The notes: generated by a model not told the origin, from the letters alone. 39,211 nt of DNA from Psychrobacter sp. NG25 (GCF_015234355.1 NZ_JADGMV010000002.1:613477-652687); one strand, 5' to 3'. Positions 24,288 to 33,585 are shown, numbered from the stretch's first letter. Numbers and translations: made by a program.

Positions 24288-25694
24288 CTAATACAGCAGA
24301 TGTGCCACAGAAGTAATCACCACCAAGCTAATAATGGTACGAAGCATAAAGATCAAGAATAGCTCTAAGACATTAAGCTTAATGTTAGATTTTAAAATCA
24401 GCGCGCCCACTTCAGACATATAAATAATCTGCGTAATAGAACAGGCGCCAACGATAAATCGTGTCATCTCACTCTCGATACTTTTACCCACCAAGGCTGG
24501 CAAATACATATCCGCAAAGCCCATAATCATGGCAGGTGCCGCTTTTGCTGCTTCTGGAATCTGTAACCATTCAAGCAAAGGTACTAGCGGCGTCGCTAAC
24601 CAGTTAAAGACAGGCGTGTACTCTGCTAAACCAAGGCCAATCGTACCGATAGCAAAAATCACAGGGATTAGACCAAAATAGATATCGAACAAATTGTTTA
24701 CACTGCGTTTGAACACCTGACCTAAGCTAGGCATAGAGTGCGCACGAGTCACCGCACGGTTCACTGCCCATTGATAAGTTGAATACTCAGCAGGAATACC
24801 TTCATCTAGCATGCTTTTGCCCGAATGATATGTATCAGGCTTGCGTGACAATGGCGGTATGCGCGGCATGATGATCGCAGCGATGAAACCTGTCAAAGCA
24901 ATGGTCAGATAAAAGTAGACGAAATTATTATCTACGCCGATGGTTTTTGCGACTACATAGGTAAAGGCAATAGACGTCACCGAAAAAGTCGTGGCAATGA
25001 CGGCTGCTTCGCGCTGGCTATAGAAACTCTTGTCATACTCTTGCATGGTGACCAGCAATCCAATAGAAGCTGCGCCAAACCAAGAAGACATCGCATCGAC
25101 TGCAGAACGACCTGGCAGTTTGAAAAGCTTGATAAATACTTTACTGGCAAGCGTTCCCAAAAACTCCATCAAGCCAAAATCAGTCAAAAATGGCAGCGAT
25201 AAAATAGCAAAGAAAAATAAAGGAATCAGAATAGGAATCAAGTCTTCAAAAATGACACCGCCGGTATTACGATTGATAATAAACTCGGGGCCAACTTGTA
25301 AAAAAATCATCCAAACAAACAACATGCCCAAGAAGCGAGTGGCTAACCAAAACCAATCTACATCAAAGAGCTTTTTTACTGGTGACTCTTCATGCAAAGT
25401 GGGTTTTAATATTTTGACCGCCAAAGCCCCTATGAAGGAAATCGATACGATCGCCATTGCGATATAGACCACAAATCCGCCTAACGCGGCTTGTAGCGTA
25501 TCGGTCAACACACCCAATAAAATCGTGACCTTACCATCCCACTGAAACGGTATGATAAATAGCGCAATACCTAGTGCTGAAAACAATAAAAACTTCCACA
25601 TGGCCGCACGCCACTGTCCTGCTTTTGGCGTTTCTGGATCGACAGTATTATTCCCTAAAATCGGTTGCTGCGACTTATCCATATAGTTTGTCAT
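24288..25694 (-). CDS. YjiH family membrane protein (nucleoside-recognition/Gate domain)
   Basis: 468-residue inner-membrane protein with about ten helices. It resembles E. coli YjiH, a family with Gate (nucleoside-recognition) domains: SSWFGAASIGLLVTMQEYDK, MIMGFADMYLPALVG, FIVGACSITQIIYMSEVGA. The frame begins at 25751, but the ATG at 25694 is right after the lactate dehydrogenase stop (TGA-A-ATG). It has AAGGAG 7 bases before it, so I use it. It is translationally coupled to the dehydrogenase, suggesting that it carries a related organic acid or another substrate of the locus. Transported solute unknown. Confidence 0.85.
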   Translation of the reverse strand: MTNYMDKSQQPILGNNTVDPETPKAGQWRAAMWKFLLFSALGIALFIIPFQWDGKVTILLGVLTDTLQAALGGFVVYIAMAIVSISFIGALAVKILKPTLHEESPVKKLFDVDWFWLATRFLGMLFVWMIFLQVGPEFIINRNTGGVIFEDLIPILIPLFFFAILSLPFLTDFGLMEFLGTLASKVFIKLFKLPGRSAVDAMSSWFGAASIGLLVTMQEYDKSFYSQREAAVIATTFSVTSIAFTYVVAKTIGVDNNFVYFYLTIALTGFIAAIIMPRIPPLSRKPDTYHSGKSMLDEGIPAEYSTYQWAVNRAVTRAHSMPSLGQVFKRSVNNLFDIYFGLIPVIFAIGTIGLGLAEYTPVFNWLATPLVPLLEWLQIPEAAKAAPAMIMGFADMYLPALVGKSIESEMTRFIVGACSITQIIYMSEVGALILKSNIKLNVLELFLIFMLRTIISLVVITSVAHLLY

Positions 25695-25695
25695 T

Positions 25696-27492
25696 TCACT
25701 TCTCCTTAATGGGCGATGATTGCCAGTTTTTCCATTTTTCTGTCTGACCAATACCGGGGTTAAGCGAATTGGTTGGATCTAGTTTTTTATAAAAAGAATG
25801 TAATGCAGGTTTGGCGGTATATACATGGCCCACATTGTGCTCAGCAGGATACTCGATATGACGCTGATCATAAAACGCCAGTATGTCATCCTTGAATTTT
25901 TTTGAATCTACTTCAGGATGTAGCAGGTAGTCTTGATGCATGACATGGCAGAAAAAATGCCCTAAATAAAAGGTCTTGCTTACCTGTTCTTGCAAGTGGT
26001 TAGGCAAAGACTCATCCCAATCTACGGCATTCCGTGGCAAGGCAATATCGGTAGACAACAGCTCACCAAACTCTGTGTGGTTGAGATTGTGATAACGGAA
26101 CATAGCAGCCGTGGCAGCACTACGAAACACCAATAACGCTTGCGCTTCTTGTTCAATACAAAGATGCAATGCGCCCTCATTCTGCTGCATATGCAACTGT
26201 AAAAATGCTTGCGCTGCGGCAATATGTTGATGACTGGCGCTATCGTTGCCGTCATCATTACCTTTCCCATTGTCACAACCATTTGCCACTTTGATAATCA
26301 AATGATAGCGATATGCTTGCGATTGCTTAGCCAAGGGTTTTGGCAATGATGGCGGCATAAAAACGCTAGCCATCTGTAGCACACGGTCAGGCAAAGTCTG
26401 TGGCAATCGCCATTTATCCAAATAATAACCAATCTTCATTTGTAGCCGATATAACTCGCCTATCTTGCTAGCAGGGAGCTTTCGCATGCTTAAGCAAGTA
26501 TCGCGACCATAACGTATTGTGATGTCGTTATAGTCTTTGTGCATATACTCTGCCAATACAGGCAGGTTCAATTCACTTTTTAGCCACTGTTGCCTGAGCG
26601 TGGTCAAAGTATCTGCGTCATTGGTCGAGATGTAGAATGTTTGCTCTTGTGTCGGTTTGGCAAAGGTCGCCACCCGCACAGCAAATATGATGACCTTGCC
26701 TGCTGAACCAGACGCTTCATACAGCCCATTGGGGTCATTGTTAAATCTAGCAGGTGTGTCCGCTTCGCAATCACGTACTTTGTGTTGATACTGATGGTTG
26801 GTACAGGCTTTTCCATTGCTTAGGCTATCTGAGTCTCTTTCGAATCTGCCCGCTTGTAGGTTTTCAAGTATCTCCTCTGGATGTGTACCTAAATCAACCC
26901 CTAAATGGTTGATTAACTCAAACTGTCCTGAAGCATTGCGTTTAGCAAACAATGACATCTCGGTATACGCAGGACCACGTTGCACTAGCATTCCACCCGA
27001 GCTATTACAGATTCCGCCAATCACCGATGCGCCAACACAACTAGAGCCCAATACGGAATGCGGCTCACGCCCCAAAGGCGCAAGGGTAGACTCTAATTGC
27101 TGCAAGGTCGCCGCTGGTAAAGCTATCAGCTCTTTTGCATCATTCAGTAAGTGCACACCGTTCAATGACTGCATCGAGATAACCACCAGTGGTCTATCAT
27201 ACTCACCATAAGGTGTTGAGCCACCTGTTAGCCCAGTGTTGGCCGCTTGAGCGATAATAATCGTATCCGCTGCTGCACAAAGATTAATGACACGCCATAG
27301 AGTTACTAAACTGTCTGGTGTCACAACAGCCAACACATTATCCGCACTCGCTTCTATAGCACCTTGTACATAAGACTGCTGTTGGCTGGGCTTTGTCATT
27401 ACATTGGGCGCGCCAGCAACGGTCACTAAGTCTGCTAACAAGCTCGCCTGCGATGCATTCAAACTATTAGACGAGTGGTGAGCATTTAACAT
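25696..27492 (-). CDS. dld: Quinone-dependent D-lactate dehydrogenase
   Basis: Membrane-associated FAD enzyme oxidising D-lactate to pyruvate with transfer to quinone. 598 residues: FAD_binding_4 region in the first 230 (AQAANTGLTGGSTPYGEYDR, SVLGSSCVGASVIGG, NSSGGMLVQRGPAYTE). The Dld membrane-binding and cap parts follow, with the family's end HNVGHVYTAKPALHSFYKKL and LDPTNSLNPGIGQ. Near residue 410 there is a Gly/Asn/Asp-rich insert (CDNGKGNDDGNDSAS), likely a surface loop, which explains the extra length against E. coli Dld (571). The stop (AAG GAG AAG TGA) doubles as the ribosome-binding site of the YjiH-like gene. Its place among guanidino genes is unusual; it might supply pyruvate as amino acceptor, which is inference. 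Confidence 0.9.
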   Translation of the reverse strand: MLNAHHSSNSLNASQASLLADLVTVAGAPNVMTKPSQQQSYVQGAIEASADNVLAVVTPDSLVTLWRVINLCAAADTIIIAQAANTGLTGGSTPYGEYDRPLVVISMQSLNGVHLLNDAKELIALPAATLQQLESTLAPLGREPHSVLGSSCVGASVIGGICNSSGGMLVQRGPAYTEMSLFAKRNASGQFELINHLGVDLGTHPEEILENLQAGRFERDSDSLSNGKACTNHQYQHKVRDCEADTPARFNNDPNGLYEASGSAGKVIIFAVRVATFAKPTQEQTFYISTNDADTLTTLRQQWLKSELNLPVLAEYMHKDYNDITIRYGRDTCLSMRKLPASKIGELYRLQMKIGYYLDKWRLPQTLPDRVLQMASVFMPPSLPKPLAKQSQAYRYHLIIKVANGCDNGKGNDDGNDSASHQHIAAAQAFLQLHMQQNEGALHLCIEQEAQALLVFRSAATAAMFRYHNLNHTEFGELLSTDIALPRNAVDWDESLPNHLQEQVSKTFYLGHFFCHVMHQDYLLHPEVDSKKFKDDILAFYDQRHIEYPAEHNVGHVYTAKPALHSFYKKLDPTNSLNPGIGQTEKWKNWQSSPIKEK

Positions 27493-27564
27493 TACAGACG
27501 TTGTTCCTTGAGTAACTAGCCTTTAGTACATTTAAATCATTATCGTCAGCTTAAGCCATTACCA

Positions 27565-29286
27565 TCAACTAAAGCAGGTAAAGCTCTTCCCCATCTCAGC
27601 GACAAATGCATCGGTTTCGTCAATCTCATAGATAATAGGCTGCTTACCTTCGATGTCTTGTTGCAAAGCTTCTAGCAATTGCTGTTTGTCAGTAATTCTA
27701 CGATATCCGGCACCAAATCCTGCTGCTAAAGGTTCAAAGTTCGGTGTCTTAATATTGACACCAATCAATGGCAAACCACCCTCTTCCATATAACGGCGAA
27801 TTTCACCATAACCTTGGTTGTTCCATAGCAGGACAATCAATGGTAGCTCAAGCTCGGCGGCGCAGATGAGTTCTGCAATGGTAAACTGAATTCCACCATC
27901 ACCCATTAGGCTGACCACTGGCGATTTTGAGCCAACCATCGCTCCAATAGCAGCGGGCAAGCCATAACCTAACGTGCCAAATCCTGTCGATGAGTTAAAC
28001 CATCTACGGGTCGCCAATGCTTCAAAGCCAAGATTGCCACTATAGACAGTTTGTGTCGAGTCACCAACGAAGATGACGTCTTTCACTTCATCGCGAATAA
28101 GTTGAAGCAGTGCATTTTGACCAGCGAATTCTGGCGTCATATCTGCTAACAATGCCTGTTTTGCCTCAGCGACTCGCACTGCTGCTTGATTATCCAACTT
28201 CTGACTTTCTAGACGTTTACAGAGTCCGCTAACGGCCATTTGCGCATCGGACAATACTGCGATGTCGGCTCTAAAAGGACGATGCAGTTGCTGAGCATCA
28301 CAGTCGATACGAATCAACGTGCCATTGATTTTAAACTCGCCATTAAAGAAGACATCATAGTCCGTCTCCCCAAGCTCAGTGCCAATGGCCAATACCAAAT
28401 CAGCCTCGGTGATAACGGCTCGACCTGCCGCTAATGACTGGTTGCTGCCTAAGCTCAATGGATGAGTAGGTGGTAATAGACCTTTAGCATTAATCGTCAG
28501 AAATGTCGGTGCATCAATCAGCTCTGCTAGTTTCTGTGCCGAACTATCGACATCAACGCAGCCGCCACCATAAAGTAAAACGGGATTCTTTGCTGATTTT
28601 AACGTCTCAACGATTAAATCAAGCTGCGCAGGATTAGGAAGTGGTCTCATGACTTGTGGTAGCGTTAGAGCAACATGATTAGCTTGGCTAGCTTTAGAGT
28701 CGTTTATGCTAGGCGGCTTGGCCACGTGGCTGGCATCGGCAGTGATGACATCAATAGGCAACTGAATGTGAACCGGTCCCGGACGCGCACCATTAAATAA
28801 AGCAAAGGCTTCTGCGATGACTTTCGGTAGCGCTTCTGGTTGCCAGATGGTCTTGCTAGTAAGTGCAACTTTACTGACCATGCCCTGCTGGTCATGTAAC
28901 TCATGTAAATGCCCTTCCTCACTGCCCGTATCTTTTACTTTATTCACACTAGATATCACTAGCATCGGTATAGAATCAGCAAGTGCCTGTGCCATCGCTG
29001 TCATGATATTGGTCATACCAGGGCCGGTAATAATAAAACAAACCCCAATCTTTCCAGAAGCACGGTAGTAGCCGTCAGCCATAAACCCAGCGCCTTGCTC
29101 ATGACGCGGTGTCACGTGACGGATATCGGTATTGGGCAGGCCGCGATACAGCTCTACTGTGTGCACACCTGGGATGCCAAATACAGTCTCTACACCATAA
29201 TATTCTAGCCATTGTACTAGCAGCTCACCGCAGGTTAGAGATGGGACTGTAGATACGTCAGAAGACATTTGCGTCAATTGGGTCAT
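27565..29286 (-). CDS. aruI: ThDP-dependent decarboxylase, probably 5-guanidino-2-oxopentanoate decarboxylase (AruI-like)
   Basis: 573-residue thiamine-diphosphate enzyme of the acetolactate synthase/benzoylformate decarboxylase superfamily. N-terminal Pyr domain has VETVFGIPGVHTVELYRG and PRHEQGAGFMADGY with catalytic Glu63. The middle domain starts near residue 215. The C-terminal PP domain holds the metal/ThDP motif GDGGIQFT... with NN about 25 residues on (LLWNNQGYGEIR). The FGIPGVHTVELYRGLPNT block is the signature I know from AruI of the arginine transaminase pathway, which decarboxylates 2-ketoarginine to 4-guanidinobutyraldehyde. True acetolactate synthase would sit with ilvN; none is here. 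The neighbouring GbuA-like and aldehyde dehydrogenase genes fit the next two steps. No AruH transaminase gene is in the window. Confidence 0.8.
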   Translation of the reverse strand: MTQLTQMSSDVSTVPSLTCGELLVQWLEYYGVETVFGIPGVHTVELYRGLPNTDIRHVTPRHEQGAGFMADGYYRASGKIGVCFIITGPGMTNIMTAMAQALADSIPMLVISSVNKVKDTGSEEGHLHELHDQQGMVSKVALTSKTIWQPEALPKVIAEAFALFNGARPGPVHIQLPIDVITADASHVAKPPSINDSKASQANHVALTLPQVMRPLPNPAQLDLIVETLKSAKNPVLLYGGGCVDVDSSAQKLAELIDAPTFLTINAKGLLPPTHPLSLGSNQSLAAGRAVITEADLVLAIGTELGETDYDVFFNGEFKINGTLIRIDCDAQQLHRPFRADIAVLSDAQMAVSGLCKRLESQKLDNQAAVRVAEAKQALLADMTPEFAGQNALLQLIRDEVKDVIFVGDSTQTVYSGNLGFEALATRRWFNSSTGFGTLGYGLPAAIGAMVGSKSPVVSLMGDGGIQFTIAELICAAELELPLIVLLWNNQGYGEIRRYMEEGGLPLIGVNIKTPNFEPLAAGFGAGYRRITDKQQLLEALQQDIEGKQPIIYEIDETDAFVAEMGKSFTCFS

Positions 29287-29377
29287 GAGTTTTTCATCCT
29301 GAAAAATATAATAAGTATTAAGTTAAGATTTTTATATTGGTTCGCGATTTTTTTAAATATTTCTTAAATGCTATCAA

Positions 29378-30121
29378 TCATAAATCATGGTGCCGTAACC
29401 AATCATCAATCATGACGTTTAAACGTTTGCCTGAAAAACTAGGGAAGTGACCACCGTGAACAACTCGTACAGGCAATGCATTTAAGCGGCGCATACTCTT
29501 GGCATAATCAGACATATTGCTGTGCCAAGTATCCTCAATTAATGGACCGTCATAGATAAGATCACCAGAAATCAAAGTTTCGCTAGCAGCTTCCCACAAG
29601 GCGATACCACCTGGGGAGTGACCAGGCGTATGAATTACTTCAAATTGACGATTGCCCAAGTCAATCACATCCCCATCCTCAAGTTGCATAATTTTCGCTG
29701 GGGCAGCGATTTTATAGCCACAATGAGCATAAGGCTCAGGAGGTAGCGCATCAAACATCTCATCATTGACAAACATATCAGCCAAGGTGCGAGCGTTGTC
29801 TGGCTCAGCGAGAATATGGGCTTCAGCAGAATGTACATGACAGCATTCAAACTCATTTGCCGCGCCAATATGGTCAAAATGCGTATGACTGGCAACACCA
29901 ACAATATCGCGATCAGCGAGCAGAGCGACGTGGCGGCGCAATGGTACAGCACCTAAGCCAAAATCTACTAATAAATCTCGCTGACTGCCTCGCACGTGCC
30001 ACAGATTACAGCGAAAAAATGGCTTAATCCACGGCTCATCGATGAGCGTAATACCATCACTGAGGGTAGTCGTTCGATACCAGTTTTCTGGTTTAATACG
30101 TGGTAATGATTGCTCACTCAT
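29378..30121 (-). CDS. MBL-fold metallo-hydrolase
   Basis: 247-residue metallo-beta-lactamase-fold protein. Metal ligands: His79, His81, Asp83, His84 (HTHFDH), His167 (HTPGHSPGG), Asp187 (LISGDLIYDGP), and a late His in VVHGGHFPSFSG. No signal peptide, so cytoplasmic. It overlaps the amidase gene by 4 bases (ATGA), so the two are made together. Substrate is unknown; family members include glyoxalase II and lactonases. Possibly it opens a cyclised guanidino or lactam intermediate, which is speculation. Confidence 0.82.
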   Translation of the reverse strand: MSEQSLPRIKPENWYRTTTLSDGITLIDEPWIKPFFRCNLWHVRGSQRDLLVDFGLGAVPLRRHVALLADRDIVGVASHTHFDHIGAANEFECCHVHSAEAHILAEPDNARTLADMFVNDEMFDALPPEPYAHCGYKIAAPAKIMQLEDGDVIDLGNRQFEVIHTPGHSPGGIALWEAASETLISGDLIYDGPLIEDTWHSNMSDYAKSMRRLNALPVRVVHGGHFPSFSGKRLNVMIDDWLRHHDL

Positions 30122-30918
30122 GAGTCCGCTCCATTAACGACATGAGTACCCTTAAGAACACGCAGGTCCTTAAGATAGTTTTGGTGCGTGCGACTCTCAT
30201 CGATGCAGGCGAGATCGATATCTACTATCATGGTGCCAGCTGCTAAACCAAGTCGGCCGAGCACCTCACCATCAGGACCAGCAACGATGCTATTGCCACA
30301 GAAATGGAGCGTTTCTTCCACACCTGAGCGGTTGATACAAGCAACAAAGCACTGATTGTCCATTGCTCGAGCGCGGATTTGTAGTACCTGCCGCTCTGCA
30401 TTTGGCAACATATTTGCCGTAGGTGATAATATGATTTGCGCCCCTGCTTGCGCCAGCTCTCTTGCTACTTCTGGAAACTCATTGTCATAGCAAATCATCA
30501 ATCCTAATTTACCGAATCGAGTATCCACCACACAAGATTGCTTGCCTGCGGCAAAGAAGTCATTTTCGCGATCCCATAAATGTCGCTTATGATAAGTGGC
30601 AAGGTGCTGACCGTTGTCATCTAACAATACAGCAGCGTTGCTAAACTCACCATTAGCCCCCTGCTCAGCCAGACCAAATAGCAAATGCACGTTGTATTTA
30701 TCAGCAAGCTTGGCAGCTTCGGTGACGATTGGACCGTCGATCGCTTCAGCGAGATCATCAAGGCGCTCAAAGATGTTGTAGCCTGTAAATGCTAGCTCTG
30801 GCAGGGCCAATAAATCCACTTTAGCTTCTGCTGCTAAGCGACAGAGTGACTCCAATACTGCTAAATTAAAAGTAGGCTCAGCCCATAAAGGATCCGTTTG
30901 AGCAATCATCAATCTCAT
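30118..30918 (-). CDS. Carbon-nitrogen hydrolase (nitrilase superfamily amidase)
   Basis: 266-residue amidase with the full catalytic triad Glu41 (LPELAFTGYN), Lys111 (YHKRHLW) and Cys143 (MICYDNEFPE), plus the family's ILSPTANM and GNSIVAGPDGEVLG segments. Overlaps the permease gene by 4 bases upstream and the MBL gene by 4 bases downstream. In some pseudomonads a 4-guanidinobutyramide amidase acts in the arginine 2-monooxygenase route and delivers 4-guanidinobutyrate. An amidase beside a GbuA-like enzyme would fit that, but similarity alone does not give the substrate. Confidence 0.88.
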   Translation of the reverse strand: MRLMIAQTDPLWAEPTFNLAVLESLCRLAAEAKVDLLALPELAFTGYNIFERLDDLAEAIDGPIVTEAAKLADKYNVHLLFGLAEQGANGEFSNAAVLLDDNGQHLATYHKRHLWDRENDFFAAGKQSCVVDTRFGKLGLMICYDNEFPEVARELAQAGAQIILSPTANMLPNAERQVLQIRARAMDNQCFVACINRSGVEETLHFCGNSIVAGPDGEVLGRLGLAAGTMIVDIDLACIDESRTHQNYLKDLRVLKGTHVVNGADS

Positions 30919-32267
30919 AATGAAGGCTCCTTTTGAGCAGAAGTGATCGCACTATTAGGACGAGTGAATAAAGTAGCACCTAACCAGTAGAGTCCACCCG
31001 TGATGATAAAGACGGGTAACGAGGCCCCAAAAGATGGCGGTGCTATCAAGGTCCAGTAAGCGGCAAGCGCTGCACCCATTATGTAGGACGCGATAGCAAT
31101 TTTTGCAGTAGGACGGCCCAATTGCTTAGTAGAGTCAAGCAGCTTTTCTGTATAGCCCTCTTGACCAACAAGATAGTAATCAACAATCATGACTGAGAAT
31201 GCTGGGATGAACAGTGCACCGACGATTAACAGGAAGTTTTGGAACTGATCTAAAATACCAGGAATCAATGCACCAAAAATAGTGACCAAACCAATGATAA
31301 GTGCAGGTTTCCAAAAGCTCATATTAGGCGCGATGTTCATGCATGATAGCGTTGCGCTATACACTGCCATCACATTGGTTGTCATGACTGAGAAGAAAAT
31401 AACCAATGCGGCTGGCAAACCAAAACCAAATTCAGCGAGCAAGCGAGTCGGATCGTAAGTCTGCTCCATGCCGTTTAGGATAGAGAGCCCTGAGATTGTC
31501 GCACCCAAGCCCATGGCAACGATGGCCGCTATGATATAACCAAAGTAAGTACCCCATACTGCGATTTTAGATGTCTTACAATTGCGATTGTAGTCAGCTG
31601 CCGAAGACATCCAAGAAAATGCAGTGGCGATAACGATATCAAAAGCGATACCTAGCGTAATACCATTACGCGACTCAACTGGCATCTCAAACAGTGTAGA
31701 CACATCATAATGCTGATTTAACTGATAGAGCACCACCACGGTAAGACCTGCCATTGCTAATGCAGCCCAGCGTTCGACAAGTTCAATACCAAGATGACCA
31801 CGTAATACAATCAACACCACGACTGTCTCACACAGAATGACAAATAATGGCAGATTGCTATAACCTGTTGTGGCTTCCACTGCATAATTCAGGCTCATGC
31901 CAGCGAGCAAAGCCTGAATACAGCTCCACGCGATGAGCACACCCATATTGACCAGTGAAATCAACTGACTACCCAACGGCCCATAAGCTCTACGCGTTAG
32001 GGCCATCGAAGGTAGACCAGTTCGCTGACCCATCAGACCAACTAAGAGTAGCGGAATGGCACCGATTAATGAGCCAATGAGTACCGTCGTTATAGCCGTG
32101 GTAAACCGTAAATCAGGTACTAATAACATCCCAGTTAAAATAGTCGTGACGACGATATTGGCACCGAACCACAGTGCAAACGTACCAATCGAACCTAAAC
32201 TGTGTCCAGCCTCATTTGGAGATAGCGTATCTTGACCAAAAAATGAAGAAGGTTTACTCATGAGCAT
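30915..32267 (-). CDS. NCS1-family permease (cytosine/purine/hydantoin permease-like)
   Basis: 450-residue inner-membrane transporter with 12 predicted helices. NCS1 traits: PSMALTRRAYGPLGSQLISL, GVLIAWSCIQALLAGMSLNY, ATAFSWMSSAADYNRNCK (substrate-site region of CodB-like proteins), and PAFSVMIVDYYLVG. Coupled by a 4-base overlap to the amidase gene. Located between guanidinobutyrase and amidase genes, it most likely takes up the N-rich substrate of the locus, such as a guanidino compound or amide, rather than cytosine; no cytosine deaminase gene is seen. Confidence 0.87.
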   Translation of the reverse strand: MLMSKPSSFFGQDTLSPNEAGHSLGSIGTFALWFGANIVVTTILTGMLLVPDLRFTTAITTVLIGSLIGAIPLLLVGLMGQRTGLPSMALTRRAYGPLGSQLISLVNMGVLIAWSCIQALLAGMSLNYAVEATTGYSNLPLFVILCETVVVLIVLRGHLGIELVERWAALAMAGLTVVVLYQLNQHYDVSTLFEMPVESRNGITLGIAFDIVIATAFSWMSSAADYNRNCKTSKIAVWGTYFGYIIAAIVAMGLGATISGLSILNGMEQTYDPTRLLAEFGFGLPAALVIFFSVMTTNVMAVYSATLSCMNIAPNMSFWKPALIIGLVTIFGALIPGILDQFQNFLLIVGALFIPAFSVMIVDYYLVGQEGYTEKLLDSTKQLGRPTAKIAIASYIMGAALAAYWTLIAPPSFGASLPVFIITGGLYWLGATLFTRPNSAITSAQKEPSL

Positions 32268-32322
32268 CTTCCTTAACCGAGTTGTATTAATACCAGCAAG
32301 CCAATTGCCCTGGTGACGATGC

Positions 32323-32355
32323 AGCTATCCGGTCATATACCATATTTGGATAGCT
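32323..32355. promoter_or_regulatory. 8-bp inverted repeat between the guanidinobutyrase and permease genes
   Basis: AGCTATCC (32323-32330) and GGATAGCT (32348-32355), 17-base loop, in the 164-bp gap inside the locus. It could be an mRNA hairpin that sets relative expression or protects the upstream transcript. No T-run. Confidence 0.35.
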
Positions 32356-32431
32356 ACCCTATGCTCCTAATTTAACCAATAAGAGAGAACGAATACCCCT
32401 CCCCTTATGGTTATCGTCGCAAGACACTCTA

Positions 32432-33400
32432 CTAATAAACAGCTTTAACCTTATCGTCATAACGCACACCCGGTAGGATACATAGCATCTCAAACAATAA
32501 GTTCGCAGCCAGTACAGAGGTGTTACCAAATGGATCATAAGGTGGTGATACTTCAACCAAATCACCGCCGACTACATCTAGACCGCGCATACCACGAATG
32601 ATTTCGATACCTTGAGTAGACGTCAGACCACCGATTTCCGCAGTACCAGTACCAGGTGCAAATGCAGGGTCAATACCATCAATATCAAAGCTTAGATAGA
32701 CAGGACCGTCACCTAGTTTTTCACGTACTTCTGCCATCAGCGGGGCCAATGACTTGTACCAACACTCCTCAGCAGGCACAACGCGAAATCCCTGCTCGGT
32801 TGACCAGTCAAACTCTTCAGCACTATAACCTGTACCACGCAGACCAATCTGAACCACACGGTTGCCATCGATTAGGTTTTCTTCGACAGCACGGCGAAAC
32901 GGTGTGCCGTGGGCGATTTTTTCGCCAAACATATCATCATTGATATCCGCATGAGCATCGATATGCACCATACCGACAGGGCCGTGTTTTTTGGCAAGTG
33001 CGCGTAGGATAGGAAGTGCGATGGTATGATCGCCACCCAACGTCAGTGGAATCGCGCCGTGTTTAACGATTTTATCGGTATAGAATTTTTCGATGATATC
33101 GACGCTTTTTAGGAGGTTAAAAGTATTGATAGGTACATCACCAATATCAGCGACTTGTAAGGATTCAAAAGGGGCAGCACGAGTGGCTACATTGTAAGGA
33201 CGAATCATGCGTGACTCATCACGAATCTGTCTTGGGCCTAGTCTCGCACCGCTACGGTTCGATGCACCGATATCTAAAGGCACACCTACAAACGCGACAT
33301 CTAACCCTTCGGCATCTGCCTGAGTTGGCAGACGCATCATAGTGGCGAAACCGCCAAATCTTGGCATTTCGTTACCGCTTAGTGGCTGATTGAAGCTCAT
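32432..33400 (-). CDS. gbuA: Guanidinobutyrase (GbuA-like ureohydrolase)
   Basis: 322-residue binuclear-manganese ureohydrolase; hydrolyses 4-guanidinobutyrate to 4-aminobutyrate and urea. Metal ligands are all present: His125 (GGDHT), Asp148, His150, Asp152 (IDAHADIND), Asp239, Asp241 (SFDIDGIDP). Choice of GbuA over agmatinase or guanidinopropionase rests on recalled similarity to Pseudomonas GbuA: PRFGGFATMMRLP, SGARLGPRQIRDESRMIRPY, VADIGDVPINTFNLL and GLVEVSPPYD-like end blocks. The divergent LysR gene mirrors the gbuA-gbuR pair of Pseudomonas. AAGGA lies 8 bases before the ATG. First gene of the catabolic locus. Agmatine as an alternative substrate cannot be fully excluded from sequence. 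Confidence 0.85.
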   Translation of the reverse strand: MSFNQPLSGNEMPRFGGFATMMRLPTQADAEGLDVAFVGVPLDIGASNRSGARLGPRQIRDESRMIRPYNVATRAAPFESLQVADIGDVPINTFNLLKSVDIIEKFYTDKIVKHGAIPLTLGGDHTIALPILRALAKKHGPVGMVHIDAHADINDDMFGEKIAHGTPFRRAVEENLIDGNRVVQIGLRGTGYSAEEFDWSTEQGFRVVPAEECWYKSLAPLMAEVREKLGDGPVYLSFDIDGIDPAFAPGTGTAEIGGLTSTQGIEIIRGMRGLDVVGGDLVEVSPPYDPFGNTSVLAANLLFEMLCILPGVRYDDKVKAVY

Positions 33401-33491
33401 AAATCACGTCCTTATTACCTGTTAATTAAAATACACAATTTGCTACATACCCTTGACAATACCTAAATATAAGACAGCAAACCATGGTAAA

Positions 33492-33513
33492 ATTTAGAAG
33501 TAAACTTCTGAAT
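33492..33513. promoter_or_regulatory. LysR-type palindrome in the gbuA-LysR spacer
   Basis: AGAAGT-AA-ACTTCT (33496-33509) is a perfect inverted repeat, and the surrounding bases extend it to a 22-bp near-palindrome. It lies about midway between the gbuA start (33400) and the LysR start at 33586, where a LysR activator/autorepressor would bind. A second AGAAGT half lies at about 33547. Confidence 0.65.
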
Positions 33514-33585
33514 TTTCGTAGTAAAGCAGACTTATACGTTATTAGCAGAAGTTTGTTGAAGAGAGTATTTATCGGAGGATGGATC

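Noticed and set aside
27565..29286. Naming the ThDP enzyme acetolactate synthase large subunit
   Set aside because: No small-subunit gene beside it, and the N-terminal FGIPGVHTVELYRG block and neighbours fit the AruI-type decarboxylase better.
33484..33585. N-terminal extension of the LysR protein from the ATG at 33484
   Set aside because: Adds 34 residues unlike the family and covers the palindrome; the TTG with GGAGG is a better start.
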